A stretch of 55,453 bases of DNA from Bacteroidales bacterium (GTDB lineage Bacteria > Bacteroidota > Bacteroidia > Bacteroidales > JAQXIO01), in contig JAQXIO010000024.1 of assembly GCA_029007825.1 (NCBI GenBank), forward strand, positions 1 through 55,453, in the 5' to 3' direction. Each line of letters opens with the position of its first letter. Positions within the stretch are counted from its first letter, which is position 1. This document shows, in pieces, positions 26,401-35,300 of this stretch. The notes under the pieces are model-generated. The model was given only the letters and a program-made list of their open reading frames with translations. It searched no databases and was not told where the DNA came from. A program made the translations under genes and the position numbers.

Positions 26401-26508
26401 GGTTGCCGCTTCCGTTACCGTACCGCTTACTATATGCGCGTTCTGCGCGTAAGACATAAGCCCGCATAACAGAAACAGAAATAGGACTAAGGTTGCTTTT
26501 TGTTTCAT
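23458..26508 (-). CDS. SusC/RagA-family TonB-dependent glycan transporter
   Basis: A 1016-residue outer-membrane transporter and first gene of the PUL. Order of domains: signal peptide (1-21), carboxypeptidase-regulatory-like domain (about 27-105, VSGTVTEAATGQPAIGVTV), TonB-box region (DEVVVVGYGT), plug (about 118-235, with VRIRGVGS and SILKDASAASIYGVRAANGV), then a beta-barrel ending in the aromatic-rich SFSFGVRLTY. There is no anti-sigma signalling extension between signal peptide and regulatory-like domain, which agrees with control by the SusR-like protein rather than an ECF sigma factor. Energy comes from TonB-ExbBD encoded elsewhere. Confidence 0.96.
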   Translation of the reverse strand: MKQKATLVLFLFLLCGLMSYAQNAHIVSGTVTEAATGQPAIGVTVMIKGTTNGTVTSIDGTYELKNVPSDATIQFSSVGMKTIQIPLNGRSIINVSIEEDLQAIDEVVVVGYGTAKLKDLTSPIAVVKGSEIVKNTTTNPMQALQGKVAGVQIVNNGEPGSGPTVRIRGVGSFDKDKTGPLYVVDGMFFDNIDFLNNNDIQEMSILKDASAASIYGVRAANGVVIVTTKKGNLNMKPTITYDGYVGFQKAVNVLPMANSSQYAAMQYEKYNATDSARVLNSINRYGAVMGPDGRPTNIPAVNTDWYDELLRTAFMQNHNLDITGGTEKASYSVGLNYQTQQGVMKANNDYKRFNMRARGDYQVFKWLKVGANVVLSDANKRLPKNDAWFYAFISPSLYPVYDANNTAATPVKYASIQDLGYDNYYSNPVAVAKYYDKKTETFQVLPSFFADIAFLPQNKLNFRTSLTQDISIVRSLEYTPVYTVGGNQKNLNSKLIKTNDFYQNYIWDNTLTYKDQFGLNNLSVMVGHSMRGENWRKLEGSAENVPGGEPEYKYISQGTADSRKSSDDGTSYNGVSFFGRVMYDYAGKYLLSATMRADGSSKYQEKWGYFPSVGAGWVMSEEDFMSNQNVFDYLKIRGSWGKLGNDKIQPSDGFASIQTGLDASGVFGDVLVPGYINQSYFSYLRWEVVDEVNVGFDAGFLNNRLSAEFDYYRRVTSNAVIKTPLPMGAGELLGNNGKILNEGFEITLNWSDKIGSDFRYNIGLNFSTLRNRVQDLNGTPYIYGGSAEFRTITKVGEAINSFYGLKQVGVYQTQEQIDADTNEGRIARKYGLKPGDFIYEDLNGDGSIDDQDRQIIGDALPNFTYGGNIGFEWKNIDFGLSFMGVTGNQIVNEKRGIRRYQGDINYDKEWVENRWTGPGTSNSYPSAEGSVNPWNIAKFSSFLVEKGAYFRIQNIQVGYTFQHIGPKGPKLRLSVTAERPFTAFSNNGFTPEIADGFDKQVYPLAASFSFGVRLTY

Positions 26509-26562
26509 AAGATGATTTGTTTTACATTAATTAATTAGGTCTGTTTTTAGTTGATTGTGAGG

Positions 26563-26570
26563 CAAAATTA
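26563..26570 (-). promoter_or_regulatory. Candidate -7 box of the PUL (susC promoter)
   Basis: TAATTTTG on the minus strand matches TAnnTTTG and would give a leader of about 48 bases before the susC ATG. No -33 TTTG is found at the proper spacing, as expected for a promoter that needs an activator. Confidence 0.6.
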
Positions 26571-26605
26571 TAAGGTCGTGGTTTGACAGTATAAAAAATG
26601 TCCCC

Positions 26606-26665
26606 TACAATAATTCTACATGTTCTGTAACATATTTGTAACGCTACTACATTACTACTACATTA
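26606..26665. repeat. 11-bp-phased repeats upstream of the PUL promoter
   Basis: TA-starting motifs recur at 26606 (TACAATA), 26617 (TACATGT), 26628 (TAACATA) and 26639 (TAACGCT), each exactly 11 bases apart, followed by a perfect tandem of CTACTACATTA (26644-26654 and 26655-26665). One helical turn spacing suggests a protein-binding array, located 36-95 bases upstream of the -7 box. The rest of the 350-base gap 26509-26858 between susC and nhaD is AT-rich and I see no gene in it. Confidence 0.5.
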
Positions 26666-26858
26666 TTTTTTAATTAATTGATAATTAGATTGTTATAAAT
26701 ATGTATTTTATGTGATATAGTCAGTAGTTAAACAATCAAATTTGAAAAGTTGTTCAAATATTTTGTTTAAAACAATGGCGAATTATGGAAACAAATGCAA
26801 AAGAGAAGAAGAATGATATTTTTTGAATAGGTTTCTTTTGTCTCATTTTTCTAAAATA

Positions 26859-28289
26859 TTAAGAACTGAATATTGCATTTTGAAGAATATATATGATGGC
26901 GCCGCTTGAATAACCTGCCAGTGCCAGTAATGATATTTTTTTCAGATACCAGATGAAATTTATTTTTTCTAATGCCATTGCTACAACACCGGCAGCTGAG
27001 CCGATTATTAAAATGCTTCCTCCTACTCCGCTGCAATAAGCGAGAAATTGCCAGAATATTCCGTCTTGTACAAAAAAACGCAGATATTCCGGATTAGCTG
27101 CTGTCGAAAGGGTATCCGGATCGACTATGGTGTACATGCCCATAGCTCCTGCTACAAGGGGAACATTGTCAATGACAGCTGACATTATGCCAATTATAAG
27201 GTTGATGGCATAGACATTTCCTATTTTGTTGTCCAGAAAATCGGACAGAGATTCCAGTATACCGCTGAAACTTAAGGCATTCACGGCCAGTAAAATACCG
27301 AGGAAGAACAGTAATGTAGCGCCGTCAAGACGATGCAATATCTTGCCGACCCTTAATTGTCGCTGTTCTTTTATACAAGGCTTGTCGTTGTACATGATTT
27401 CAGTCGCTACCCACAGAATTCCCAAACCTAACAGAATTCCCATAAACGGAGGAAAATGTGTTATGGCTTTGAATACCGGAACAAATAACAATACACCTAT
27501 TCCCAATATGAATATGATTGCCCTTTCGTTTATAGGGAGCGGTGGAAGGCTTTTGTCGTTTTGGGCGGGACTTTTCTGTATTGTTGCGTTTCCCGGGCGG
27601 AGTTTATAGGATACGATTAATGCCGGAACCAGCATAGACGTAAGGCTGGGTAGTATCAGACTCGGCATAATCGAACTCGTTGTAATATTTTCGTTGACCC
27701 AGAGCATGATTGTCGTTACGTCTCCTATCGGCGACCATGCTCCTCCACTGTTGGCCGCAATAACGATAATACTGGCGAACAGCCACCGTTCCCGGTGATC
27801 ATCCAGTAATTTACGGATCAACATGATCATAACGATTGCGGTTGTGAGATTATCTAATACGGACGACATAAAGAATGTCATGAATGCCACCATCCACAGT
27901 AATTTGCGTTTGTTCCGGGTGGTTATGTGGGAAGTGATGAAGTTAAAACCGCCGTGGGCGTCCATAACTTCTACGATCGTCATTGCACCTAATAAAAACA
28001 GTAAAATGCTGCATATACTTCCCAGGCTTTCTATTATCTGATATTCCGCGACAAAATGGATACATTGCTGGGCTAAGGGCATTGTTGAGAATTGCGGATG
28101 GTCGGTTATAAATTCATTGAATGCAGTGGACGATACTTTCGGGACAAATGCCGGTGAACCGTATAGATAGAGTACCCATAGAAGAGCACCTGTCAGAAGC
28201 GCGGATGCTGCTTTGTTTATCTTGAAGGGATGCTCTAAAGCAATGAATAGGTAACCTATCAGAAAAATGATGACCATCCAGGTAGTCAT
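26859..28289 (-). CDS. nhaD: Na+/H+ antiporter, NhaD type
   Basis: A 476-residue inner-membrane antiporter that exports sodium in exchange for protons. It has about 12 hydrophobic segments, beginning with a typical helix MVIIFLIGYLFIALEHPFKI. Signature regions are SSVLDNLTTAIVM, NSGGAWSPIGDVTTIMLW and SAVIDNVPLVAGAMG, with conserved charged and polar residues inside membrane helices. Length is normal. It is transcribed in the same direction as the PUL, but a 350-base promoter-bearing gap lies between it and susC, so it is not part of the locus. No TAnnTTTG box was found directly upstream. Confidence 0.92.
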   Translation of the reverse strand: MTTWMVIIFLIGYLFIALEHPFKINKAASALLTGALLWVLYLYGSPAFVPKVSSTAFNEFITDHPQFSTMPLAQQCIHFVAEYQIIESLGSICSILLFLLGAMTIVEVMDAHGGFNFITSHITTRNKRKLLWMVAFMTFFMSSVLDNLTTAIVMIMLIRKLLDDHRERWLFASIIVIAANSGGAWSPIGDVTTIMLWVNENITTSSIMPSLILPSLTSMLVPALIVSYKLRPGNATIQKSPAQNDKSLPPLPINERAIIFILGIGVLLFVPVFKAITHFPPFMGILLGLGILWVATEIMYNDKPCIKEQRQLRVGKILHRLDGATLLFFLGILLAVNALSFSGILESLSDFLDNKIGNVYAINLIIGIMSAVIDNVPLVAGAMGMYTIVDPDTLSTAANPEYLRFFVQDGIFWQFLAYCSGVGGSILIIGSAAGVVAMALEKINFIWYLKKISLLALAGYSSGAIIYILQNAIFSS

Positions 28290-28475
28290 AGCGTCAGGAT
28301 TGAGATTAAACCGTAGAACATATCTTTTCTATCCGGTTTTGTCATGCAATCGGATGAGCGGATATGCTCAGTATCTCAATAATAACAGTTATGCCCTATA
28401 AGAATGTTTATTCTTTATGGCTGTTTTAAGTGTTTCCTTTTATATGTAGAAAGAAAATGCCGGGAGTATTAAAAG

Positions 28476-30056
28476 TTAGAATTCGCTCGAAAAATGGAAT
28501 CTGATTTTTTCAAAATCGTGTTGAGCCATTTGCAAAACATACGAGGAATCGGCAAGATATACGTCGCGCCCCTCTTTATCTTTTGCCATGTATTGGGCTT
28601 TCCTGCGCTTGAAATTTTCCAGTTCGGCCTCATCGTCGCTCTCGATCCAGCATGCTTTGTAGAGATTGAGAGGTTCCCATTTGCATTGGGCTCCGTATTC
28701 GTGCAGTAAACGGTACTGGATTACTTCGAACTGGAGCTGGCCTACCGTTCCGATGATTTTTCTTCCGTTGAACTGATTGATAAAAAGCTGGGCGACCCCC
28801 TCGTCCATTAACTGGTCGATACCTTTGTTCAATTGTTTTGTCTTCATCGGATCGGAGTTCTCTATGTATTTAAACATTTCAGGAGAAAAACTGGGTAACC
28901 CTTTGAAGTGCAGTTCCTCGCCTTCTGTCAGAGTATCTCCGATTTTGAAGTTCCCCGTGTCGGGAATTCCGATAATATCGCCGGCAAAAGCTTCGTCTAC
29001 CGTCTCTTTTTTCTGTGCCATAAATGCAGTAGGACTGGAATAACGGAACATTTTTCCGTGACGCACGTGTTTATAATTCGCATTTCGTTCAAAACGTCCT
29101 GAACAGATTTTTACGAATGCAATGCAACTACGGTGGTTTGGGTCCATATTCGCATGAATCTTGAATACGAAACCGGTGAATTTATCTTCGGTCGGCGTTA
29201 CGATGCGCTCTACTGCCTGTATAGGTCGTGGAGAAGGGGCAATTTTAACGAAACAGTCGAGAAGTTCTTTTACTCCGAAATTATTAAGTGCGGAGCCGAA
29301 AAAAACCGGAGCAATTTCACCTTTCAGGTAGGTTTCGGTTTCAAATTCGGGATAAACTCCCTCGATCAATTCTATGTCGGAACGTAATTTTTCAGCAAGA
29401 TGATCTCCTATATGAGTTTCCAGTTCGGGAGAATTGATATCTTTGAACTCTACCGATTCGGTTACATATTGTTTGCTCGGAGTATAAAGGTCGAGTTTTT
29501 TATCGAAAATATTGTAAACGCCTTTGAACCGTTGTCCCATATCGATCGGCCAGCTTAACGGACGGACGTTGATTTTGAGTTCTTCTTCCAGTTCGTCGAG
29601 AAGGTCAAAAGGATCTTTTCCGTCGCGGTCGAGCTTATTTACAAAAACAATTACCGGAGTTTTCCGCATACGGCAGACTTCCATCAAACGCCGTGTCTGG
29701 GCTTCTACTCCTTTTGCTATGTCTACTACGATAATAACGCTGTCGACTGCTGTTAAAGTCCGGAAAGTATCTTCTGCGAAATCTTGGTGTCCCGGTGTGT
29801 CGAGAATGTTGATTTTATAATTATTGTAATTGAATCCCATTACCGAAGTGGCGACTGAAATACCTCTTTGTTTTTCAATCTCCATCCAGTAGGAAGTTGC
29901 GGTTTTCTTTATTTTGTTACTTTTGACGGCGCCGGCTACGTGAATGGCACCACCGAAAAGCAATAGTTTTTCCGTAAGAGTTGTTTTCCCTGCATCGGGG
30001 TGACTGATAATAGCAAAAGTCCGTCTTTTTGCAATCTCTTCTGTTAATTCGCTCAT
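28476..30056 (-). CDS. prfC: Peptide chain release factor 3
   Basis: A 526-residue GTPase that recycles RF1 and RF2 from the ribosome after termination. The P-loop is residues 18-26 (SHPDAGKTT), followed by the switch region with [17 protein letters not shown] and NKLDRD. The later domains include the RF3-specific [11 protein letters not shown] and [12 protein letters not shown] stretches. Length matches the family. The ATG at 30056 is 4 bases after the rfbD stop, so it ends a four-gene operon with the LysE-type, DUF4924 and rfbD genes. An imperfect stem at about 28385-28428 lies downstream. Confidence 0.97.
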   Translation of the reverse strand: MSELTEEIAKRRTFAIISHPDAGKTTLTEKLLLFGGAIHVAGAVKSNKIKKTATSYWMEIEKQRGISVATSVMGFNYNNYKINILDTPGHQDFAEDTFRTLTAVDSVIIVVDIAKGVEAQTRRLMEVCRMRKTPVIVFVNKLDRDGKDPFDLLDELEEELKINVRPLSWPIDMGQRFKGVYNIFDKKLDLYTPSKQYVTESVEFKDINSPELETHIGDHLAEKLRSDIELIEGVYPEFETETYLKGEIAPVFFGSALNNFGVKELLDCFVKIAPSPRPIQAVERIVTPTEDKFTGFVFKIHANMDPNHRSCIAFVKICSGRFERNANYKHVRHGKMFRYSSPTAFMAQKKETVDEAFAGDIIGIPDTGNFKIGDTLTEGEELHFKGLPSFSPEMFKYIENSDPMKTKQLNKGIDQLMDEGVAQLFINQFNGRKIIGTVGQLQFEVIQYRLLHEYGAQCKWEPLNLYKACWIESDDEAELENFKRRKAQYMAKDKEGRDVYLADSSYVLQMAQHDFEKIRFHFSSEF

Positions 30057-30060
30057 ATAT

Positions 30061-31017
30061 TTAGAATCCTTCTTTTTTCAATTTCCCGATACAGTGTTGT
30101 AAACTCTCTTCCCAGTGAGGAACAACAACGGAGAATGTAGTTTTGATTTTTTGTTTGTTCAATACGCTGTAATGAGGCCGTTTCGCTTTGGCCGGATACT
30201 CTTCGCTGCTTACCGGATGAACATCACATGTTTCGATACCGTAAAAACGATGAATTGTTTTTGCAAAATCGTACCAACTGCATTTGCCTTCATCCGTGAA
30301 ATGGTAAATACCCGGGATAAAATTATTGTTTTCAGCTTCGGATACGATGGTTAATAAAGCTTTTGCGAGGTCTGCCGCATAAGTAGGTGATCCGAGCTGG
30401 TCGGAAACGACATTGAGATCTGTTTTTTCTTTACCTAAACGGATCATCGTTTTGACGAAATTGTTGCCGAATGAGGAATAAAGCCATGCTGTCCGAACAA
30501 TGACACATTCAGGACAATCTCTCAAAGCTGCTTTTTCTCCTGCCAGTTTGGAACGTCCGTAAACGGTTTGCGGTGCTACCGGATCAGTCTCTCTGTAAGG
30601 CGTTTGGGAAGTTCCATCGAATACATAATCGGTCGATACATGTAAAAGTCTGGCTCCCTGTCCGGTTGCAGCCTGCGCGAGATTTTCCACCGCTTCGTGG
30701 TTGATCCGGAAACAAAGAGCTTCGTCTTCTTCGGCTTTATCTACAGCTGTGTATGCAGCACAGTTGACAATATAATGAATATCGTTTGTCCGAATGAAAG
30801 CTGAAACAGCCTCTTTATTTGTAATGTCCAATTCTTCTATATCGGTGAAAAGAAACCGGAACTGAGGATAATCTCCGGCCAGAAGCCGCAATTCGTTTCC
30901 TAGTTGGCCGTTACTTCCGGTTACCAGAATATTTTTTATTACCCATTCGATATTGTAAGATACCTGATCTGAATAAGACTCGTCTGTTTTGTTGCGTATC
31001 TGGAAAAATTGAGCCAT
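30061..31017 (-). CDS. rfbD: dTDP-4-dehydrorhamnose reductase
   Basis: Reduces dTDP-4-dehydrorhamnose to dTDP-L-rhamnose, a precursor of surface polysaccharide. The 318-residue short-chain-type reductase has the Rossmann motif VTGSNGQLG at residues 32-40 and the YGRSK catalytic Tyr-Lys pair. The protein carries an unusual 27-residue N-terminal extension before the normal start of the fold: the expected start codon reads ATA, and the only in-frame ATG is the one at 31017, 3 bases after the DUF4924 stop. No rfbA, B or C gene lies beside it, although this unlinked arrangement is common in the group. Confidence 0.92.
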   Translation of the reverse strand: MAQFFQIRNKTDESYSDQVSYNIEWVIKNILVTGSNGQLGNELRLLAGDYPQFRFLFTDIEELDITNKEAVSAFIRTNDIHYIVNCAAYTAVDKAEEDEALCFRINHEAVENLAQAATGQGARLLHVSTDYVFDGTSQTPYRETDPVAPQTVYGRSKLAGEKAALRDCPECVIVRTAWLYSSFGNNFVKTMIRLGKEKTDLNVVSDQLGSPTYAADLAKALLTIVSEAENNNFIPGIYHFTDEGKCSWYDFAKTIHRFYGIETCDVHPVSSEEYPAKAKRPHYSVLNKQKIKTTFSVVVPHWEESLQHCIGKLKKEGF

Positions 31018-31020
31018 AAT

Positions 31021-31575
31021 TTATTCTTCGTTAAGATTCAGTTCGTTCGCTTTTTCCTGATTGTATTTTTTAGCAAGCACTGCGATAAAAGAACTGATTT
31101 GTTTCATTGCCTCGGTGGTTTCTGGAGTAATTTCTTTTCTTTGTAACCGTAAAAGCATATATCCGTAAAGGGCATTAAAACATAATTCGATATCGTTCTG
31201 TGATTCGGGAGAGTCCGATTTGCTCCTCAGTTCGGTAATATAGGGTAATGTCTGATAAAATTTACTGCCGTAAGCAACTTCTTTGGGTGATTTGAGCAAT
31301 GCGTTGTGAAGGTCGTTCAAATCGATCAGAATGTTTTTATTGATCTGGATGTGCCCTTTTTCTTTCACACCTTCGTTCAGCATCATTGCAATCAGATTCT
31401 CGTACCATTCTTTTATCTCTGAACGTATGGACAGAGGTTGGTCGAAGCGATCGATAATATTTTTTTCTATCGCATTGATATCGAAATTATTAGCCCTTAT
31501 AATGTCTTCTATCTGCCACATATAGAGCAGGTATTCGGCTATATTTTCTTTTCGTTTTTGCTGAGCGATAATCAT
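31021..31575 (-). CDS. DUF4924 family protein
   Basis: A 184-residue soluble, mostly helical protein of unknown function found in Bacteroidota. It starts MIIAQQKRKENIAEYLLYMW and contains the IEDIIRANNFD and CFNALYGYMLLRLQRKEITP stretches I associate with DUF4924. No signal peptide, membrane helix or catalytic motif is visible. It lies 12 bases after the LysE-type gene and 3 bases before rfbD, hence in an operon with both. No function can be given. Confidence 0.8.
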   Translation of the reverse strand: MIIAQQKRKENIAEYLLYMWQIEDIIRANNFDINAIEKNIIDRFDQPLSIRSEIKEWYENLIAMMLNEGVKEKGHIQINKNILIDLNDLHNALLKSPKEVAYGSKFYQTLPYITELRSKSDSPESQNDIELCFNALYGYMLLRLQRKEITPETTEAMKQISSFIAVLAKKYNQEKANELNLNEE

Positions 31576-31587
31576 AGCTTCGGAATT

Positions 31588-32259
31588 TTATTGCAAAGAT
31601 AGTAAAATCAGACTATTTTGGGCTATCGAGACGTTATCCTCGAAGAAGGCCGAAAAAATTCCGGCTAACGATAGTAAAATGATAATGCCTCCGGTTATTC
31701 TGTTTACCAGCCATAACTGGCGTAAGGTAATTCTTCCCCTTAGCCGGTCGAAAAGCAGGGTAATGCCGAACCACCATGCGATTGATCCCAGCAGGATGCC
31801 TCCGAAGCCCGCAATATAATTAATCATGCTTTCGCTGCTCGTGATAAATTGTAAATGGGCGAACAGGGCGATAAAAAGAAAGATAATCAAGGCGTTTGAT
31901 ATAGTGAAAAGAAAAGCCGTGGAAAATTCTTTGAAGAGGTGGGGGCTAACTCCGTTGGTTTTCCGGTAGTTATGAAAAGGTCTTTTGAAAAAGATAAAAA
32001 TTCCTAAAATCAGTAGCACGGTACTACCTACAAACTGTATGTTCCGGAGATTTGCTTTTATAAAGTCCAGCACGAATCCCATGCCCAAACCTGTGATAAT
32101 CGCATAAAACAGATCGGAAAAGGAAGCACCTATGCCGGTTGCGAAACCGTGCCAGCGCCCTTTATTGAGCGTGCGCTGTATGCATAATATGCCCACAGGT
32201 CCCATCGGAGCCGACGATATGATGCCGATAAGAATGCCTTTCCAAAATAAATCGAACAT
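31588..32259 (-). CDS. LysE/RhtB family exporter
   Basis: A 223-residue inner-membrane protein with six hydrophobic helices. The LysE-type start GIISSAPMGPVGILCIQRTL (residues 12-31) and GFATGIGASFSDLFYAII identify the family, whose members export amino acids or related small molecules. A phenylalanine-rich charged loop (about 90-110) follows helix 3. It is the first gene of the four-gene operon that leads to prfC and is divergent from purL across a compact double promoter. The exported substrate cannot be predicted. Confidence 0.88.
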   Translation of the reverse strand: MFDLFWKGILIGIISSAPMGPVGILCIQRTLNKGRWHGFATGIGASFSDLFYAIITGLGMGFVLDFIKANLRNIQFVGSTVLLILGIFIFFKRPFHNYRKTNGVSPHLFKEFSTAFLFTISNALIIFLFIALFAHLQFITSSESMINYIAGFGGILLGSIAWWFGITLLFDRLRGRITLRQLWLVNRITGGIIILLSLAGIFSAFFEDNVSIAQNSLILLSLQ

Positions 32260-32281
32260 AACGTTTGCGTTATTTTAAGCA

Positions 32282-32289
32282 CAAAGTTA
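32282..32289 (-). promoter_or_regulatory. -7 box of the lysE-type/prfC operon
   Basis: TAACTTTG on the minus strand, 23 bases upstream of the ATG at 32259. It forms an inverted pair with the purL box at 32313-32320. Confidence 0.6.
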
Positions 32290-32312
32290 AACGGATATTC
32301 CTTATAAAGAAC

Positions 32313-32320
32313 TAACTTTG
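32313..32320 (+). promoter_or_regulatory. -7 box of purL
   Basis: TAACTTTG, about 42 bases before the chosen purL ATG. The identical sequence faces it on the other strand with 23 bases between, so both promoters share their upstream DNA. Confidence 0.6.
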
Positions 32321-32361
32321 TAGCAGAAAGTTTGTTTCGCAAATTCAAACCCTATTTGTTT

Positions 32362-35300
32362 ATGATTCTTTTTTTTAAAGCTTCCACAAAAAATATAATA
32401 GCTGTGGATGTAAATTCCAAATTGACTTCGGAAGATATCCAGAAGCTCAGTTGGTTGTTCGGAAACGCCTCTTTAATAGAAAGTGATGCCGTAAAAGGTT
32501 GGTTTGTCGGCCCTCGTCGTGAAATGATAACGCCGTGGAGTACGAATGCGGTCGAAATTACCCAGAATATGGGGATTTCCGGGATTCTTCGTATCGAAGA
32601 GTTCTTTCCTGTTTCGGGTGAGAAGGCTTCTCACGATCCGATGTTGCAACGTATGTACAACGGCTTGGATCAGAATATTTTTACGATCGATAAGCAGCCG
32701 GATCCGATTATTTATATCGAAGACATCGCAGCATATAACGTGCAGGAAGGCTTGGCTTTAAGTGAAGAAGAGATTGCTTATTTAAATGATATCAGCAGCC
32801 GTCTGAATCGTAAACTTACTGATAGCGAAGTTTTCGGTTTCTCTCAGGTGAACTCAGAGCATTGCCGGCATAAGATTTTTAACGGGGTGTTTGTCATTGA
32901 CGGAGAAGAGAAGGAAAGTTCTCTTTTCAAACTTATCAAGAAGACATCCGAAGTAAATCCTAATTTGCTGGTTTCAGCATATAAAGATAATGTAGCTTTT
33001 AACGATGGACCTGTAATCGAACAGTTTGCACCGAAGAGCGGAGATAAACCTGATTTCTTTGAGGTAAAAGAGATTAAAAGCGTTATATCGCTAAAGGCTG
33101 AAACTCATAATTTCCCTACTACAGTGGAACCGTTTAACGGCGCAGCTACAGGTACGGGAGGTGAGATTCGTGACCGTCTTGGCGGAGGTAAAGCCAGTTT
33201 GCCGATTGCCGGTACTGCTGTTTATATGACTTCATACTCCCGTTCTGAAAAAGGCCGGGCATGGGAAAAGGCGATGAAAGAGCGTAAATGGCTTTATCAG
33301 ACACCAGAACAAATATTGATTAAGGCTTCGAACGGGGCTTCCGATTTCGGAAACAAGTTTGGTCAGCCTCTTATTTGCGGTTCGTTACTTACATTCGAGC
33401 ATTGTGAGAACTATAAGAATTTTGCATACGATAAGGTAATTATGCTTGCGGGAGGCGTTGGTTTTGCCAATAAACGCGATGCATTGAAAGGAGAGCCTAA
33501 AACCGGTGAAAAAGTAGTCGTTTTAGGTGGAGATAATTACCGTATCGGTATGGGGGGCGGTGCCGTGTCGTCAGTCGATACCGGACAATATGCGAGCGGC
33601 ATCGAACTGAATGCCGTGCAGCGTGCGAACCCGGAAATGCAGAAACGTGCATCGAACGTAATCCGGACGTTGGCCGAGTCGGAAGATAACCCGATTGTAT
33701 CGATACATGACCATGGTGCCGGAGGACATTTGAATTGTCTTTCCGAATTGGTGGAAGCTACCGGTGGTAAGATCGAAATGGCCAATCTGCCTGTAGGTGA
33801 TCCTACTCTTTCTGCGAAAGAAATTATCGGAAATGAGAGTCAGGAGCGTATGGGACTTTTAGTAGAACAGAAAGATTTGGAGCGTATTAAACGTATTTCA
33901 GACCGTGAACGGGCTCCGATGTATACCGTTGGTGAGACTACCGGCGATATGGAGTTTGTTTTCGAACAGGCGGACGGTGAAAGGCCTATTAATATGAAGC
34001 TGGAATATATGTTCGGAAAGCCGCCCCGTACGGTGATGACGGACAATACGGTCGAGGAAGAATATCAGAAAGTAACCTATAAAGATTCCAAATTGGAGGA
34101 ATATCTTACGAATGTTCTTCAATTGGAGGCTGTGGCTTGTAAAGACTGGCTGACCAATAAGGTTGACCGTTCGGTGACCGGGAAAATAGCCCGCCAGCAG
34201 TGTCAGGGAGAAATTCAGCTTCCGCTGAGCGATTTAGGTGCTGTGGCTCTTGATTACAGGGGTAAATCGGGTATTGCGACTTCGATCGGACATGCTCCGC
34301 AGGTTGCGTTGATAGATCCTGAGGCCGGATCGGTAATGGCAGTGGCCGAGGCTTTGACAAATATTGTTTTTGCACCGCTTACCTATAAACTGGCAGGTGT
34401 TTCACTCAGTGCCAACTGGATGTGGCCATGCAAGAATCCGGGGGAAGATGCCCGTTTGTACCGGGCTGTCGAAGCCTGCTCTGATTTTGCATGTGAACTG
34501 GGTATCAATATTCCGACAGGAAAAGATTCGTTATCCATGACACAGAAATATGGAGATGAAAAAGTATTCTCTCCGGGTACGGTTATTATTTCTGCCGGTG
34601 CCGAAGTGTCGGATATAAAGAAAATAGTATCACCTGTTTTAGCTAAGGACGGAGGTAAATATATTTATTATGTGGATTTCTCGTTCGATACGTTCAAACT
34701 AGGTGGTTCGGCATTTGCACAGTCGTTGAATCGTTTGGGAGATGAAGTTCCTACCGTAAAAGATCCTGCTTATTTCAAAAAGGCATTTAATGCAATCCAG
34801 CAATTGGTTGAGGACGGTAAAATTTCGGCCGGACACGATATTTCAGCCGGAGGAATGGTTACGGCTCTTCTGGAAATGTGTTTTGCGAATGTTCTCGGAG
34901 GATTGGAAATCAATCTCGATAAGATTAAGGAGAAAGATATTATTAAGATTCTTTTCAGTGAAAATCCCGGTGTATTGATCCAGGTCAACGACCGGAAAGC
35001 TGTTGAAAAAGTTTTAAAGGAAGCCGGAGTTGCATTTGCCGTTATCGGTAAACTGTCGAAAGAACGCCATCTGTTAATTAATAAAGAGGGAGCTGTTTAT
35101 CAATTGGGTATTGATCATTACCGTGATGTATGGTATAAGTCTTCTTATCTGCTCGATCGTTTGCAAAGCGGGAAAAAATGTGCGAAAGAACGTTTTGAGA
35201 ATTACAAACATCAACCGCTTCAATTTAAGTTCAATAAGAATTTTACGGGAAAGTTATCTCATTACGGATTGACACAAGATCGTAAGGGTTCTTCCGGTAT

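Noticed and set aside
26644..26665. CRISPR-like repeat
   Set aside because: The units are 11 bases long and directly adjacent without spacers, and there are no cas genes.
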